Positions 53,593-62,856 of a DNA stretch of 64,000 nucleotides are shown here, one piece after another. The DNA is taken from positions 1 through 64,000 of the forward strand of contig CAWBIZ010000008.1 in the NCBI GenBank assembly GCA_963789005.1. The letters are read 5' to 3'. The notes under the pieces are model-generated. The model had not been told where the DNA came from. It was given only the letters and a program-made list of their open reading frames with translations, and searched no databases. This stretch comes from DASSUW01 sp963789005 (GTDB lineage Bacteria > Actinomycetota > Thermoleophilia > Solirubrobacterales > Solirubrobacteraceae). The position numbers and the translations under genes were made by a program. Within the stretch, counting starts at the first letter, position 1; each line of letters opens with the position of its first letter.

Positions 53593-56355
53593 TCACCCGC
53601 GATGACGACCGTTGACCGGCGCCAGCGCCGCGTGCAGCTCGGCTCGCGAAGTGATGCCGAGCTTCGGGAAGACCCGGTACAGGTGCGTGCTCACCGTGCG
53701 GTGCGAGAGGAACAACTGCTGGCCGATCTCGCGGTTCGACCGCCCGTCGGCCGCAAGCTGGGCGATCTGCAGCTCCTGCGCGGTCAGTTGATCGCGGGCC
53801 TCGGGCACCCGGCGCCGGCTGCGTTCCCCGGATGCACGCAGCTCGCGTCGCGCCTGCTCGCTCCACGGTGCGCACCCGAGCGCATCGAAGGTGTCACGCG
53901 CAGCCCGCAGGACGCCTCGGGACTCGGCGACACGGCGGTGACGTCGCAGCCACTGGCCGTAGGCGAGCTGAATCCTCGCCCGCTGGAACGGCCACCGCGT
54001 CAGGTCGCTCGCCAGCGCCTCGGCGAAGCGATCGCCGGCCTCCGCAGGCTCCGCCACGAGCGCCCGGGCATGACGCAGACCAAGCGCGACCCATGTGCCC
54101 GGGCGGTCACCGACACTCGCCTCGACCTGCGACACGCGGGCGCGCGCGGCCTCGAGCAGGTCGATGTGGCTCGCGGCCTCGGCGAGATCCGCGATCAGCC
54201 AGGACGAGATCACCGGGTGGTATGCCGCGTCGCCCGGCTGGAACAGGCGGTCCGCCGCTGCGTACGCGTCGCCATGGCGACCGACAGCGAGCGCGGCCAG
54301 TGCCTTCCCGAACTGGGCAAACGCCATCGTGATGTTCGCGCCGACCGGTGCCGCGACCATCTCAGCGCGTGCGGCCATGAGCTCGGCCTTTTGCTCGTCG
54401 CCCCGCATGGCCGCGACGAGCGAGATCGCCGTATCGGCCGCGGCCGCCCACTGCGGCTCCCCGAACTCCTGGGCGAGACGACTCGCCTCGTCGGCCGCGG
54501 TCGACGCCACCTCCCAGTCGCCGATGCGGGCGGCCATGGACGAGTAGAGCGTGAGCAACCGCGGCAGATGCCCGAGCCTTCCCTCCGTCCGCAGCCCGTC
54601 GATCGCCGCCGCCAGGAAATCGTTGCCCAGGTCGAAGGCGCCGACGACGAGCGCGGCCGGCCCGAAGAAGCGTGCGGCGTCGGTGTCGAGTCGCTCGCCG
54701 GTCGCCGCGCGTTCGAGGCGCGCGAGAACCCCGGAAGCGTGACCCAACGGATCCGCATACGCATGGACGGCGAAGACGCGCGGGTCTTCAGCACTCGCAT
54801 CGCCGAGCCTCCAGGACGCGTCGATCAGCGCTCGTCTCACCTCGGGACCCGGATCGACCCACCATGCGCGCGAGGCGACGAGCCAGAGGAGATCGACGTG
54901 CAGGTCGTGGTCGCCCGCCGCTCCCGCTTGCTCCGCTGCGGCGATCAGCGACTTGAACCGCTCGGCGTCGAGCGGGCGAGTCAACGCGGTCTCCTCGACC
55001 CAGGTGACGCGTGCGCGGTCCAACGCCCCGAGATCCAGCCGGCTGACCTCGCGGAGCAGCGGCACCACGACATCTCGCCTCCCGAGCTCCACGGCGAGCC
55101 CCGCGGCGCCGAGCAGGCGCCGGCTGCGGCTCCCCGGCTCGCCGAGCTCGGCGGCGCGTCTCATCGCGGTGACCGCGACCGGGACGGCGCCCCGCCGCCG
55201 TGCCCGTGCTCCCGCTTCCTCGAGCTCGAGCGCGATGTCCTCGTGCTCGCCGGACAGCAGCGCGGCGCGGTGCCATGCGCGCCGGTCCGGCTGGTCGTCG
55301 AGCACGTCAGCCAGCGCCTCGTGGACACGCCGACGTTCCGCCAGGCCGGCGCTCTGCGCGACCGCCGAGCGGATCAGCGGGTGCCGGAAGCGCAGCGTCT
55401 GAAGACCGGCGTCGACGATGCCGGCCTCAACGGCCTGCCCGGCAGCCTCGAGATCCACGGTGGTGCCACCGATGGCGGTGCTCGCGGCGACGATCTCGTT
55501 GACTCTGTCCTCGTCGCTGAGGGCGGCCACCAGCAGCAGCAGCCGCGTCGCATCGGGCAGATCGGAGACACGGTCGGCGAACGCGCGCTCGAGCCGTTCG
55601 GTCAAGGGCACGCCCCCGGCGACCCACTGCTCGCTCTCATCACGTCCGGCGACTGCCGGGAGCTCCAGAATGGCGAGCGGGTTCCCGGCCGCTTCGCGCA
55701 GCACCCGCGCGCGCGCCTCGAGCGGCAGGTCCGGAGCCACCGCATCGAGCAAGGCGGCGGCGGTCGAATCATCGAGACCGACGACCTTGTGCTCCGGCAG
55801 GCCGGCCTCGTCGAGCACGGAGGGATAGCCGTCCCGGATCGCCGCGAGCAGGATGATCGGGTCAGACTCGATGCGCCGCGCGACGAATGCCAGCACGTCA
55901 GCGGTGGGCCGGTCGAGCCAATGAGCGTCCTCGACGACCAGCAGCAGCGGAGCATCGGCGGCGACGTCCGAGACGAGGTCGAGCGCGGCCATCGCGATCC
56001 GGAAGCGTTCGGGCGCGGGGTCGGGCGTCAGGCCGAAAGCGGCATCGAGTGCGGCGCGCTGAAGGTCGCGGAGCCCGCTCGCACGCTCACGCACCGGGCG
56101 GAGCAGCTGATGGAGCCCGGCAAACGGCAGATGCGCCTCGGACTGGACACCGGCCGTGGTGAGCACGGCCATGCCGCGCCTGCGTGCCGTTCGCTCGCAC
56201 TCGGACAGCAGGCGCGACTTGCCGATGCCCGGCTCCCCGCGCAGCACGAGCGCGTGACCGCGCGTTGCGACGTCGTCCAGGAGCGATGTCATGAGGTCCT
56301 GTTCCTCGAGGCGACCGAGGAGCGGCGGAGCTTCGCCGTGAGCCGTCCCGAGCAT
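53593..56355 (-). CDS. Large ATP-binding LuxR-family regulator (LAL type) 1
   Basis: 920 residues, intact. The N-terminal AAA/STAND ATPase has Walker A VLRGEPGIGKSRLLSECE near residue 40 and Walker B LLLVVEDAHWLDRPTA. A long helical TPR-like middle (about 350-840) follows, then a LuxR helix-turn-helix at the C-terminus (LTAQELQIAQLAADGRSNRE, IGQQLFLSHRTVSTHLYRVF). LAL proteins act as signal-gated transcription activators. The SRPBCC gene is directly upstream on the same strand. A paralogue is 3 kb away, and genes between and beside them share a promoter motif (see 56981, 58387 and 62084). Confidence 0.92.
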   Translation of the reverse strand: MLGTAHGEAPPLLGRLEEQDLMTSLLDDVATRGHALVLRGEPGIGKSRLLSECERTARRRGMAVLTTAGVQSEAHLPFAGLHQLLRPVRERASGLRDLQRAALDAAFGLTPDPAPERFRIAMAALDLVSDVAADAPLLLVVEDAHWLDRPTADVLAFVARRIESDPIILLAAIRDGYPSVLDEAGLPEHKVVGLDDSTAAALLDAVAPDLPLEARARVLREAAGNPLAILELPAVAGRDESEQWVAGGVPLTERLERAFADRVSDLPDATRLLLLVAALSDEDRVNEIVAASTAIGGTTVDLEAAGQAVEAGIVDAGLQTLRFRHPLIRSAVAQSAGLAERRRVHEALADVLDDQPDRRAWHRAALLSGEHEDIALELEEAGARARRRGAVPVAVTAMRRAAELGEPGSRSRRLLGAAGLAVELGRRDVVVPLLREVSRLDLGALDRARVTWVEETALTRPLDAERFKSLIAAAEQAGAAGDHDLHVDLLWLVASRAWWVDPGPEVRRALIDASWRLGDASAEDPRVFAVHAYADPLGHASGVLARLERAATGERLDTDAARFFGPAALVVGAFDLGNDFLAAAIDGLRTEGRLGHLPRLLTLYSSMAARIGDWEVASTAADEASRLAQEFGEPQWAAAADTAISLVAAMRGDEQKAELMAARAEMVAAPVGANITMAFAQFGKALAALAVGRHGDAYAAADRLFQPGDAAYHPVISSWLIADLAEAASHIDLLEAARARVSQVEASVGDRPGTWVALGLRHARALVAEPAEAGDRFAEALASDLTRWPFQRARIQLAYGQWLRRHRRVAESRGVLRAARDTFDALGCAPWSEQARRELRASGERSRRRVPEARDQLTAQELQIAQLAADGRSNREIGQQLFLSHRTVSTHLYRVFPKLGITSRAELHAALAPVNGRHRG

Positions 56356-56462
56356 GAGTTGCTCATCCTCCCATGGCCGCAGCACTACGCAGCCACGCCG
56401 CGCGGGCGGGTTCGGCGCGCGCGGCGGCCTCCGCGCCGCGCTGCCGAAACCCGAGCGGGATG

Positions 56463-56921
56463 TCACGCCGGCGTAGGAACGCTGTTCCGGCTCTCGATCG
56501 CCTTGACGGTCTTCTCGAACTCCCTTCTGAGGACGCGCTTGCCGACCGTCCCGAGCACGATCCCGAGCGCCCGGCCCTTGATGTTCTTGCCCTCGCGGAC
56601 GACGACGGCGTCGACGCCGGTCGTGCCGTCGGACTGCCGCGTGAACGTGTAGGTGTGGCTCGAGGCGCCTCCCCATACGTTGGAGTCGGTGGTCGTCATG
56701 ACGACGCGGTTGGGATCGGACCAGTCGTAGTGCAGGCGCTCCCAGACGCCGCCCGAGCCCTCGGTGACGTCGGCGTCGGTGGGGCCCTGGTCGTGCACCT
56801 TCAGGTACTCGTCGGCGCTGTTGCCGAACAGCTCCGAGCGGCCCGGCCCGAAGTCGGCGAGCCCGGCGACGAACTGCTCGGGCGTCGAGGTTGTCGTCTG
56901 GTTGAAGCGGATGGTGGACAT
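56463..56921 (-). CDS. SRPBCC-family (START-like) protein
   Basis: 152 residues. The helix-grip lipid/ligand-binding fold is indicated by the pattern IRFNQTTTSTPEQFVAGLAD, ERLHYDWSDPNRVVMTTTDS, SSHTYTFTRQSDGTTGVDAV and the C-terminal long helix GTVGKRVLRREFEKTVKAIE. It could bind a hydrophobic ligand; no catalytic residues are evident. It sits upstream of LAL regulator 1, and its promoter region contains one of three copies of a 25-nt motif, overlapping the stop of the oxidoreductase gene. Confidence 0.75.
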   Translation of the reverse strand: MSTIRFNQTTTSTPEQFVAGLADFGPGRSELFGNSADEYLKVHDQGPTDADVTEGSGGVWERLHYDWSDPNRVVMTTTDSNVWGGASSHTYTFTRQSDGTTGVDAVVVREGKNIKGRALGIVLGTVGKRVLRREFEKTVKAIESRNSVPTPA

Positions 56922-56980
56922 GACGGCTCCTTGATCGGTAGTGATCTGTTGCCGTCCACCGTCCCGCTTCGGGCGCCCGA

Positions 56981-57005
56981 TCGCGCCTGTGAAACACCCT
57001 GGTCT
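56981..57005 (-). promoter_or_regulatory. Shared 25-nt upstream motif, copy A (SRPBCC gene)
   Basis: On the minus strand AGACCAGGG, nine looser bases (TGTTTCACA) and GGCGCGA. It begins 84 nt before the SRPBCC start codon and overlaps the stop codon of the upstream oxidoreductase. It matches copies B (58387) and C (62084) in sequence and distance. Confidence 0.65.
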
Positions 57006-58347
57006 AGGCGACCTGCCGGCTCGCGGCCGTGATCTCCTTGTGGAGCGCCTTGAGTGCCAGGAGGTAGATCTCCGAGAACGTCGGGAAGGGCTGGATGGTG
57101 TCGATGAGGACGTCCAGCGGGACGCCGGCGCGGATCGCGAGCGTGGCCTGCTGGAGCCATTCGCCGGCCTCGGGGCCGAGCGCGTAGGCGCCGGTCAGCC
57201 GCTCGCCGTCGCTGAGCAGCGTGAGGAAGCCGTTGGACTCCGCGTACGCGCGCGTGTAAGCCGCGGTCTTGGCCACCTCGGACACGAGCGCCGTCGCGCT
57301 GAACGCGGCCTCGGTCGCGCCGGCCGCGGCGGCCTGCGGGTCGGTGAAGGTCACGCGCGGGACGGCGTCGTAGTGCGCCTCGCGCGGCTCGCCGAGGAGG
57401 TTGGCGGCGACGACGCGGCCCTGGTACTTGCCGACGTGGGTGAGCGGCCAGATGCCGGTGACGTCGCCGATCGCCCACAGCCGCTCTCCGGCGCGCAGCT
57501 GCGCGTCCACGGGCACGCCACGGGGGTCGGGTTCGATGCCTACGGTCTCGAGCCCGATCCCGTTGACGCGCGGGCGGCGGCCGGTGGCGACGAGGAGCCG
57601 GTCGCCACGCACCACATGCCCGTCGTCGAGCTCGAGGACGTAGTTGTCTCCGTCGCGCCGTGCCGCGGTCGCATGCACGCCGAGGAGGAGCTTGATGCCG
57701 TCGCGGCGCAGCACCTCGGCGAGCGCCTCGCCCAGCGGCGCCGGCTCTCGCCCGAGCAGACCTCCCGCCACGAGCGCGACCTCGCCGCCGAGGCGGCGGA
57801 CGGCCTGAGCCATCTCGACGCCGACCGGCCCGCCGCCGAGGACCAGCATGCAGCGCGGGACGGCCTTCATGGCGGTCGCCTCGCGGTTGGTCCAGATCCC
57901 GTCGAGCTCGCGCAGCCCCGGGATCGGCGGGATGAACGGGTCGGCGCCGCAGGCGAGTACGACGTGATCGGCGGTGTGGCGCTCGCCGTCGACTTCGACC
58001 ACCCCCGTCCCGGCGAGCCGGCCGCTGCCGCGCAGGAGCGCGATCCCCTCTCCCTCCAGCCAGCGCTCCTGCCCGGCGTCGGAGTAGTCGGAGACCATGA
58101 AGTCCCGCCAGGCCAGCGCGGCCTCGACGTCGACCTCCGCGGTCGCCGCCGCGTCGCGGGCGCCGTGCACCGCCTCGCCCGGCCGTAGCAGCGTCTTGGA
58201 CGGGATGCACGCCCAGTAGGAGCACTCGCCGCCGACCAGCTCGCGCTCGACGACCGCGACCCGCAGCCCGCCGTCGGCGAGCGCGCCGGCGCAGTGCTCG
58301 CCGGGCGAGCCGGCGCCCAGCACGATGACGTCGTAGTCGTTGCTCAT
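57004..58347 (-). CDS. Pyridine nucleotide-disulfide (flavin) oxidoreductase, atypical C-terminus
   Basis: 447 residues of the dihydrolipoamide dehydrogenase/mercuric reductase class. The FAD motif is DVIVLGAGSPGEHCAGALAD, the redox disulfide is C42/C47 in GGECSYWACIPSK, the NAD motif is MLVLGGGPVGVEMAQAVRRL and the second FAD motif is RLWAIGDVTGIWP. The interface that normally contains the His-Glu dyad (HxHPTxxE) reads IQPFPTFSEIYLL here, so the proton-relay His is missing. This resembles diverged actinobacterial quinone/NAD oxidoreductases more than true Lpd. It diverges from the VOC gene across 120 bp. Confidence 0.85.
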   Translation of the reverse strand: MSNDYDVIVLGAGSPGEHCAGALADGGLRVAVVERELVGGECSYWACIPSKTLLRPGEAVHGARDAAATAEVDVEAALAWRDFMVSDYSDAGQERWLEGEGIALLRGSGRLAGTGVVEVDGERHTADHVVLACGADPFIPPIPGLRELDGIWTNREATAMKAVPRCMLVLGGGPVGVEMAQAVRRLGGEVALVAGGLLGREPAPLGEALAEVLRRDGIKLLLGVHATAARRDGDNYVLELDDGHVVRGDRLLVATGRRPRVNGIGLETVGIEPDPRGVPVDAQLRAGERLWAIGDVTGIWPLTHVGKYQGRVVAANLLGEPREAHYDAVPRVTFTDPQAAAAGATEAAFSATALVSEVAKTAAYTRAYAESNGFLTLLSDGERLTGAYALGPEAGEWLQQATLAIRAGVPLDVLIDTIQPFPTFSEIYLLALKALHKEITAASRQVA

Positions 58348-58386
58348 CGCGACCTCCGTTGCCGGACCTAGGGCGTGCAGCGTCGC

Positions 58387-58411
58387 AGACCAGGGACTTA
58401 CACGGGCGCGA
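58387..58411 (+). promoter_or_regulatory. Shared 25-nt upstream motif, copy B (VOC gene)
   Basis: AGACCAGGG, nine looser bases (ACTTACACG) and GGCGCGA, beginning 81 nt before the VOC start codon. It lies in the divergent region with the oxidoreductase gene and could also serve that gene. Confidence 0.65.
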
Positions 58412-58467
58412 CGAGGCTCGAAACGCGGGACCGTACTGCCCACACCCCAACCGCACCGGAGGCCACC

Positions 58468-59160
58468 ATGAGCACCACCGAATCGAACACCGCCACCGCT
58501 ACGCAGGACACCGAGACGCGATCGATGGACCTCAAGCTCGAGGTCGCGATCCTGCCCGTGTCCGACGCCGATCGCGCAAAGCAGTTCTACGCGTCGCTCG
58601 GCTGGCGCGAGGACGCCGACTTCGTGATCAGCGAGGACTTCCGCGTTCTCCAGTTCACCCCGCCCGGCTCGCAGGCGTCGATCATCTTCGGCACCGGGGT
58701 CAAGGACGCAAGCGCCGCTTCGGCCGGGAGCCTGCTCCTCGCCGTCGATGACGTCGAGGCGGCGCGCGCCGAGCTGATCGAGCGCGGCGTCGACGTCTCC
58801 GAGGTCTTCCACGGCACCGCGTTCAGCGCCGACCGCCGGCGCCGCCTGCCCGGGCCGGACCCGGAGGGCAACTCCTACGGCTCGTTCGCGTCCTTCAGCG
58901 ACCCGGACGGCAACGAGTGGCTCCTGCAGGAGGTCACGACCCGTCTGCCCGGGCGCGTGGACGTCGCCCGGCTCGCCCAGCTGCTGCTGGAGACGGCCCT
59001 GCACCACGACCGGTTCGAGAAGGCCTCGCCGGCGCACGACTGGTGGGACTGGTACGCGCCCTACCTGAGCGCCCGCGAGCACGGCAGCACCTCGGAGCAG
59101 GCCACCGCGGCCGCCGACCTCTACATGAAGGAGGCGCACGGTGTGGTGGTTTCCCGATGA
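58468..59160 (+). CDS. VOC (glyoxalase/bleomycin-resistance) superfamily protein
   Basis: 230 residues from ATG 58468, which has GGAGG seven nucleotides ahead. One VOC module (about 22-155) is visible: LEVAILPVSDADRAKQFYAS, GWREDADFVI, LLLAVDDVEAARAELIERGV and FASFSDPDGNEWLLQEV with the metal Glu. A helical C-terminal extension (DWWDWYAPYLSAREHGSTSE, AADLYMKEAHG) is seen in many actinobacterial relatives. It could isomerise, cleave or sequester a small electrophile. One of three shared promoter motifs precedes it. Confidence 0.85.
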   Translation: MSTTESNTATATQDTETRSMDLKLEVAILPVSDADRAKQFYASLGWREDADFVISEDFRVLQFTPPGSQASIIFGTGVKDASAASAGSLLLAVDDVEAARAELIERGVDVSEVFHGTAFSADRRRRLPGPDPEGNSYGSFASFSDPDGNEWLLQEVTTRLPGRVDVARLAQLLLETALHHDRFEKASPAHDWWDWYAPYLSAREHGSTSEQATAAADLYMKEAHGVVVSR

Positions 59161-59218
59161 GGTCGCGCACCTCGAGGCACTCGAAGAGCGCGTGAGCGAC
59201 TGGCTCCAGCGCCGATAG
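59141..59218 (+). CDS. Possible 25-aa microprotein overlapping the VOC 3' end
   Basis: GTG 59141 has a perfect Shine-Dalgarno AAGGAGG six bases upstream and opens a frame reading VWWFPDEVAHLEALEERVSD and WLQRR, an amphipathic helix. It overlaps the last 20 nt of the VOC gene in another frame and stops just before the terminator. It may be real, a frameshift-created tail of the VOC protein, or chance. Confidence 0.3.
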   Translation: MWWFPDEVAHLEALEERVSDWLQRR

Positions 59219-59259
59219 CCCGCTTGAGGCCCCGCCGAATGGCGGGGCCTCAGACGGGC
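59218..59259 (+). terminator. Bidirectional terminator between the VOC gene and LAL regulator 2
   Basis: GAGGCCCCGCC (59226-59236) pairs perfectly with GGCGGGGCCTC (59241-59251) around GAAT, with outer arms GCCCG/CGGGC. It lies between two convergent genes and includes the stop codon of the regulator gene. Confidence 0.75.
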
Positions 59260-62037
59260 ACGGCCGCCAGGCTGCCCTCGGGCAGCGCCGTGCGCAGCTG
59301 CCTGCGGGAGCTGATGCCGAGCTTTCCGAAGACCTTGCGCAGATGCCACTCGACGGTGCGCGGGCTGAGGAACAGCTGCGCCCCGATCTCCGGGTTCGTG
59401 AACCCGTCGGCCGCCATTCGCCCGATCTGGGCCTCCTGCGGCGTCAGGTCGTCGAGCGTCTCGACCGTCCGCTTGCGCACCGTCTCCCCGGTCGCCAGCA
59501 GCTCGCGACGGGCGCGCTCGGCGAAGGCCTCCATGCCGGCGTCGGCGAGCATCTCATGGGCGAGGCGCAGCTGCTCGCGTGCGTCGACGCGGCGGTTCTC
59601 TCGCCGCAGCCACTCGCCGTACACGAGCAGCGCGCGGCCGAGCGCCACGCGGATGCGCGTACGGCCGAGCCGATCGATCGCCTCGCGGTAGAGCGGCTCG
59701 GCGGCCTGCCCTTCGCTGAGCAGCGCCCGGGCTGCGGGCGAGGAACCCCAGCGCCCAGTCGGTGTCGTTGGCCTCCGCGATCTCCACCAGCGTTGCGAGC
59801 CGAGCGGCGCCGCGCTCCGCCTTCCCGCTGCGGACGGCCGCCTCGATCAGGTCCGAGAGCAGCCACATCGGGCTGCCGAGCCCGTGCGGGAGCTCAGCGG
59901 CGCGCTCGGCGGCCGCGAGTGCATCGTCGTAGCGGCCGAGGCCGTTGTAGAGGACCGCGCTGCCCCAGTCGATGGAGGCGAGCCAGAAGCCCTCGCCGCG
60001 GCGCAGGACGTCCTGCCGGCGGGCCTCGATCAGCGCCAGCGCCTCGGCCTCCTGGCCGCGCCAGATGGCCAGCGCGATGGGCCCGCGCAGCGTGAGGTGG
60101 CTGCCCGTCGCCACCACCACGGCGTCCGCCTCGGCGAGATGCGACATCGCCCGCGCGAGGCGGCCGCAGAAGAGGTCGGCGTGGATCTGGTCGTCCAGTG
60201 CGAAGGGGAGCAGCAAGAGCGCGCCGGCCCGCCGCGCGAGCTCGACCTGGCGGGCGGCGAGGTCGTCCCACGCCACGTCGTCCCCGAGGGCGCGGGCGAT
60301 GTGGCAGGCCAGCCACGACCAGTGCAGCTCCTCCTCCTCGGTCAGCGCCGCGTCCCGGAACCCGCGCAGCGCCTCCTTCAGCGCCGGCACCCCCGCGGCG
60401 TAGCCCTCGCTGATGAGGAGGGCGAGCCCGTTGAGCATCAGGTTGCACGCGCGCGGTGAGGGAAGCGACGTCGGCCGCACGTCCGCGGCGAGGACCGCCG
60501 CCGCAACCTCGCGCGCATCGCCGCCGCTCGCGAGGCGGTCGGCCGAGAGCGCCGCGGCGAAGGCCTCGAGGTAGGTCGCCTGAGCCAGCGTCGGGTCGAG
60601 CGGCTCCAGCCGCTTGGCCGCTTCGAGCAGCAGCGGAGGAGCGTCGCGGCCGCGTGTCGTGGCGAACGTGATCTGCGCGTGCAGCAGCTGCGCCCGCGCC
60701 TGCTCGAGCTCGTCCAGCGGTCCCGCCCGCGCCATCGCCAGCAGCCGCACGGCTGCGTCGGGCGCGCCGGCGTGGTACTTGCCCTCAGCCGCGGCCAGCG
60801 CACGCTCGGCACGGCGCTTCGGGTCGGGCGTCAGCTGCGCGGCGCGCTCGTGAAAGGCCGCCCCCGCCGCCAGGCCGCCGCGCGCCCGTGCCCGGCCGGC
60901 CGAGCGCTCCAGCTCGGCGGCGACGTCCTCGTCGAGTCCGGACGTCGCCTGGGCGCAGTGCCATGCCCGGCGATCGGGATCGACGCCGGCGTCGGTCGCC
61001 TCCGCGAGTGCATGGTGGACGCGCTGCCGGTCCTCCGGCGCGGCCGCCCCGTAGACCGCCGAGCGCACCAGGGGATGGCGGAAGCGCACCTGGGCGCCGA
61101 GCTCGACCAGGCCCGCGGCGATCGCCGGCCCGGCGGCGCCGGCTTCGATCCCCAACTCGGCGGCCGCGCTCCACACCAGCAGCGGATCGCCCACCGGCTC
61201 GGCCGCCGCGACCAGCAGGAGCAGCCGCGTCGGCGGCGGCAGCTCCGCCAAGCGCTCCTGGAAGCGCTCCTCGATGCGACCGGGCAGCGCGGGCCCGCCG
61301 TTGAGCCCGAACCCGCCCGCCAGCTCGGCGGGCGTCCGTCCGCGCGGCAGCTCCAGCAGCGCCAGCGGGTTGCCGCGCGTCTCGCTGACGATCCGGTCGC
61401 GCACGCGCTCGTCGAGCGGACCCGCCACCACCGCCTCGAGCAGCGCCTGCGCATCGCCGTCGTCGAGCCCGCCGACGACGAGCTCCGGTAGACCGTCGAG
61501 ATGCTGCTCGCCGGCTGGCTCGCGGACCGCGAAGACCAGCCCGACGGATTCCGCGCCCAGACGGCGAGCCACGAAGGCCAGCGCCTGGGCCGAGGCGCCG
61601 TCGAGCCACTGCGCATCGTCGACGACGCACACGAGCGGGCGGTCCTCTGCCGCGTCGGACAGCAGGCTCAGGACCGCCAGGCCGACGAGGAAGCGATCCG
61701 GCGCGGCGCCGTCGCGCAGACCGAACGCCGTGCCGAGCGCCTCCTGCTGCGGGCCGGGGAGGCGCTCGAGGCGATCGACGAACGGCGCGCAGAGCTGATG
61801 CAACCCCGCGAACGCGAGCTCGATCTCCGATTCGACGCCCGCCGCGCGGGCGACCGTGCACCCCGAGGCGCCCCGTACGAGGTACTCGAGCAGCGCGCTC
61901 TTGCCGACGCCCGCCTCGCCGCGCAGCACCAGCGCGCGACTCGGACCGTCGCGCACACTCGCCACGAGCCGATCCAACGCCGAGCACTCGCTACTGCGAC
62001 CGAGCAACAACTGCGGCTTATGAGCGGACCCGGCCAC
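59250..62037 (-). pseudogene. Large ATP-binding LuxR-family regulator (LAL type) 2, single frameshift
   Basis: About 929 codons. The N-terminus has Walker A VLRGEAGVGKSALLEYL at residue 40 and Walker B LVCVVDDAQWLDGASA. The C-terminal LuxR HTH is LTPQEAQIGRMAADGFTNPE, then IGAQLFLSPRTVEWHLRKVF. The frame changes once near 59725-59735 in a run of C and G (GCCCGGGC): FLARS continues as RALLSEGQAAEPLYREAIDR only after one base is removed. The total of 2788 nt is one more than a multiple of three. As no other damage is seen, a sequencing error or very recent mutation is likely. It is a paralogue of LAL 1 and diverges from the Bax-inhibitor gene. Confidence 0.85.
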
Positions 62038-62083
62038 CTGCCGAGGCTACGTCCGGCCCGTCTCGTTGGCAACCAGGGAGCGC

Positions 62084-62108
62084 AGACCAGGGTCTTTCCC
62101 GGGCGCGA
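62084..62108 (+). promoter_or_regulatory. Shared 25-nt upstream motif, copy C (Bax-inhibitor-1 gene)
   Basis: AGACCAGGG, nine looser bases (TCTTTCCCG) and GGCGCGA, beginning 82 nt before the Bax-inhibitor start codon. In this copy AGACC-AG-GGTCT is a perfect small dyad. It lies in the divergent gap with LAL regulator 2. Confidence 0.65.
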
Positions 62109-62165
62109 TGCGCGGGCGAGACGAGGAGCCTTGACGGCACACCACATCAAGCTAGGAGTCACACC

Positions 62166-62840
62166 ATGAGCACGTACGACACCACCTACAACGACCAGGA
62201 CCGCGGCGGCGAAGCGATCGCGCGCGAGCGCGCCCGGGAGCTGCTGGGGCAGGTCATGGGCTATGTCGCCGTCACGGTCGGATTCGCCGCGCTCGGCGCC
62301 TACCTGGGCCGCGACCTCGGCGGCGGGACCGGGCTGCTGCTGTTCATCGGCGCGTTCGCCGCCATCCTCGGACTCAACGTCGCCGTCGCCAGGGGCCGCG
62401 ACCAGCTCGCGATCGGGCTGCTGTTCGGGCTCGGTCTGCTGCTCGGACTGGCGGTCGCTCCCGTCATCGCCGACTATGCGAACGCCGATCCGTCCGCTCT
62501 CTGGCAGGCAGCCGGTGCCACCGCGGCGTTCGTCGCCGCCCTCGGCACGTACGGCTACGCCACGCGCCGGAACCTCTCGGCGTGGGCGCGTCCGCTGCTC
62601 TGGGCGCTGCTGGGCCTGATCGTGTTCGGACTCGTCGCGATCTTCGTCTCGATTCCCAACGCGAACGTCATCTACGCCGTCGCGGGCCTCGTGATCTTCG
62701 GTGGCTTCACGATCATCGACTTCAACCGCCTGCGCCGCAGCACGCCCGACGCCGCCGTGCCGATCGCGGCCGGGATCTTCCTCGACGTCTTCAACGTCTT
62801 CCTGCTCACCCTCGACCTGTTCGGCGGGCGGCGCGACTGA
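62166..62840 (+). CDS. Bax inhibitor-1/YccA-family membrane protein
   Basis: 224 residues. After a 25-residue hydrophilic leader (DQDRGGEAIARERARELLGQ) come about seven transmembrane helices (VMGYVAVTVGFAALGAYLGR, LLLFIGAFAAILGLNVAVA, ALLGLIVFGLVAIFVSIP), and the family C-terminus GGFTIIDFNRLRR and DVFNVFLLTLDLFG. Members act as pH-sensitive calcium leak channels or protease modulators in the inner membrane. It shares the 25-nt upstream motif with the SRPBCC and VOC genes, suggesting co-regulation in a stress response. Confidence 0.87.
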   Translation: MSTYDTTYNDQDRGGEAIARERARELLGQVMGYVAVTVGFAALGAYLGRDLGGGTGLLLFIGAFAAILGLNVAVARGRDQLAIGLLFGLGLLLGLAVAPVIADYANADPSALWQAAGATAAFVAALGTYGYATRRNLSAWARPLLWALLGLIVFGLVAIFVSIPNANVIYAVAGLVIFGGFTIIDFNRLRRSTPDAAVPIAAGIFLDVFNVFLLTLDLFGGRRD

Positions 62841-62856
62841 GCACGGGCGCGTGGCA

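Noticed and set aside
53464..56652. A plus-strand open frame of over 1000 codons opposite LAL regulator 1
   Set aside because: It is a GC-driven shadow. The minus-strand protein has clear Walker and HTH motifs; the antisense frame is Arg-rich without any domain.
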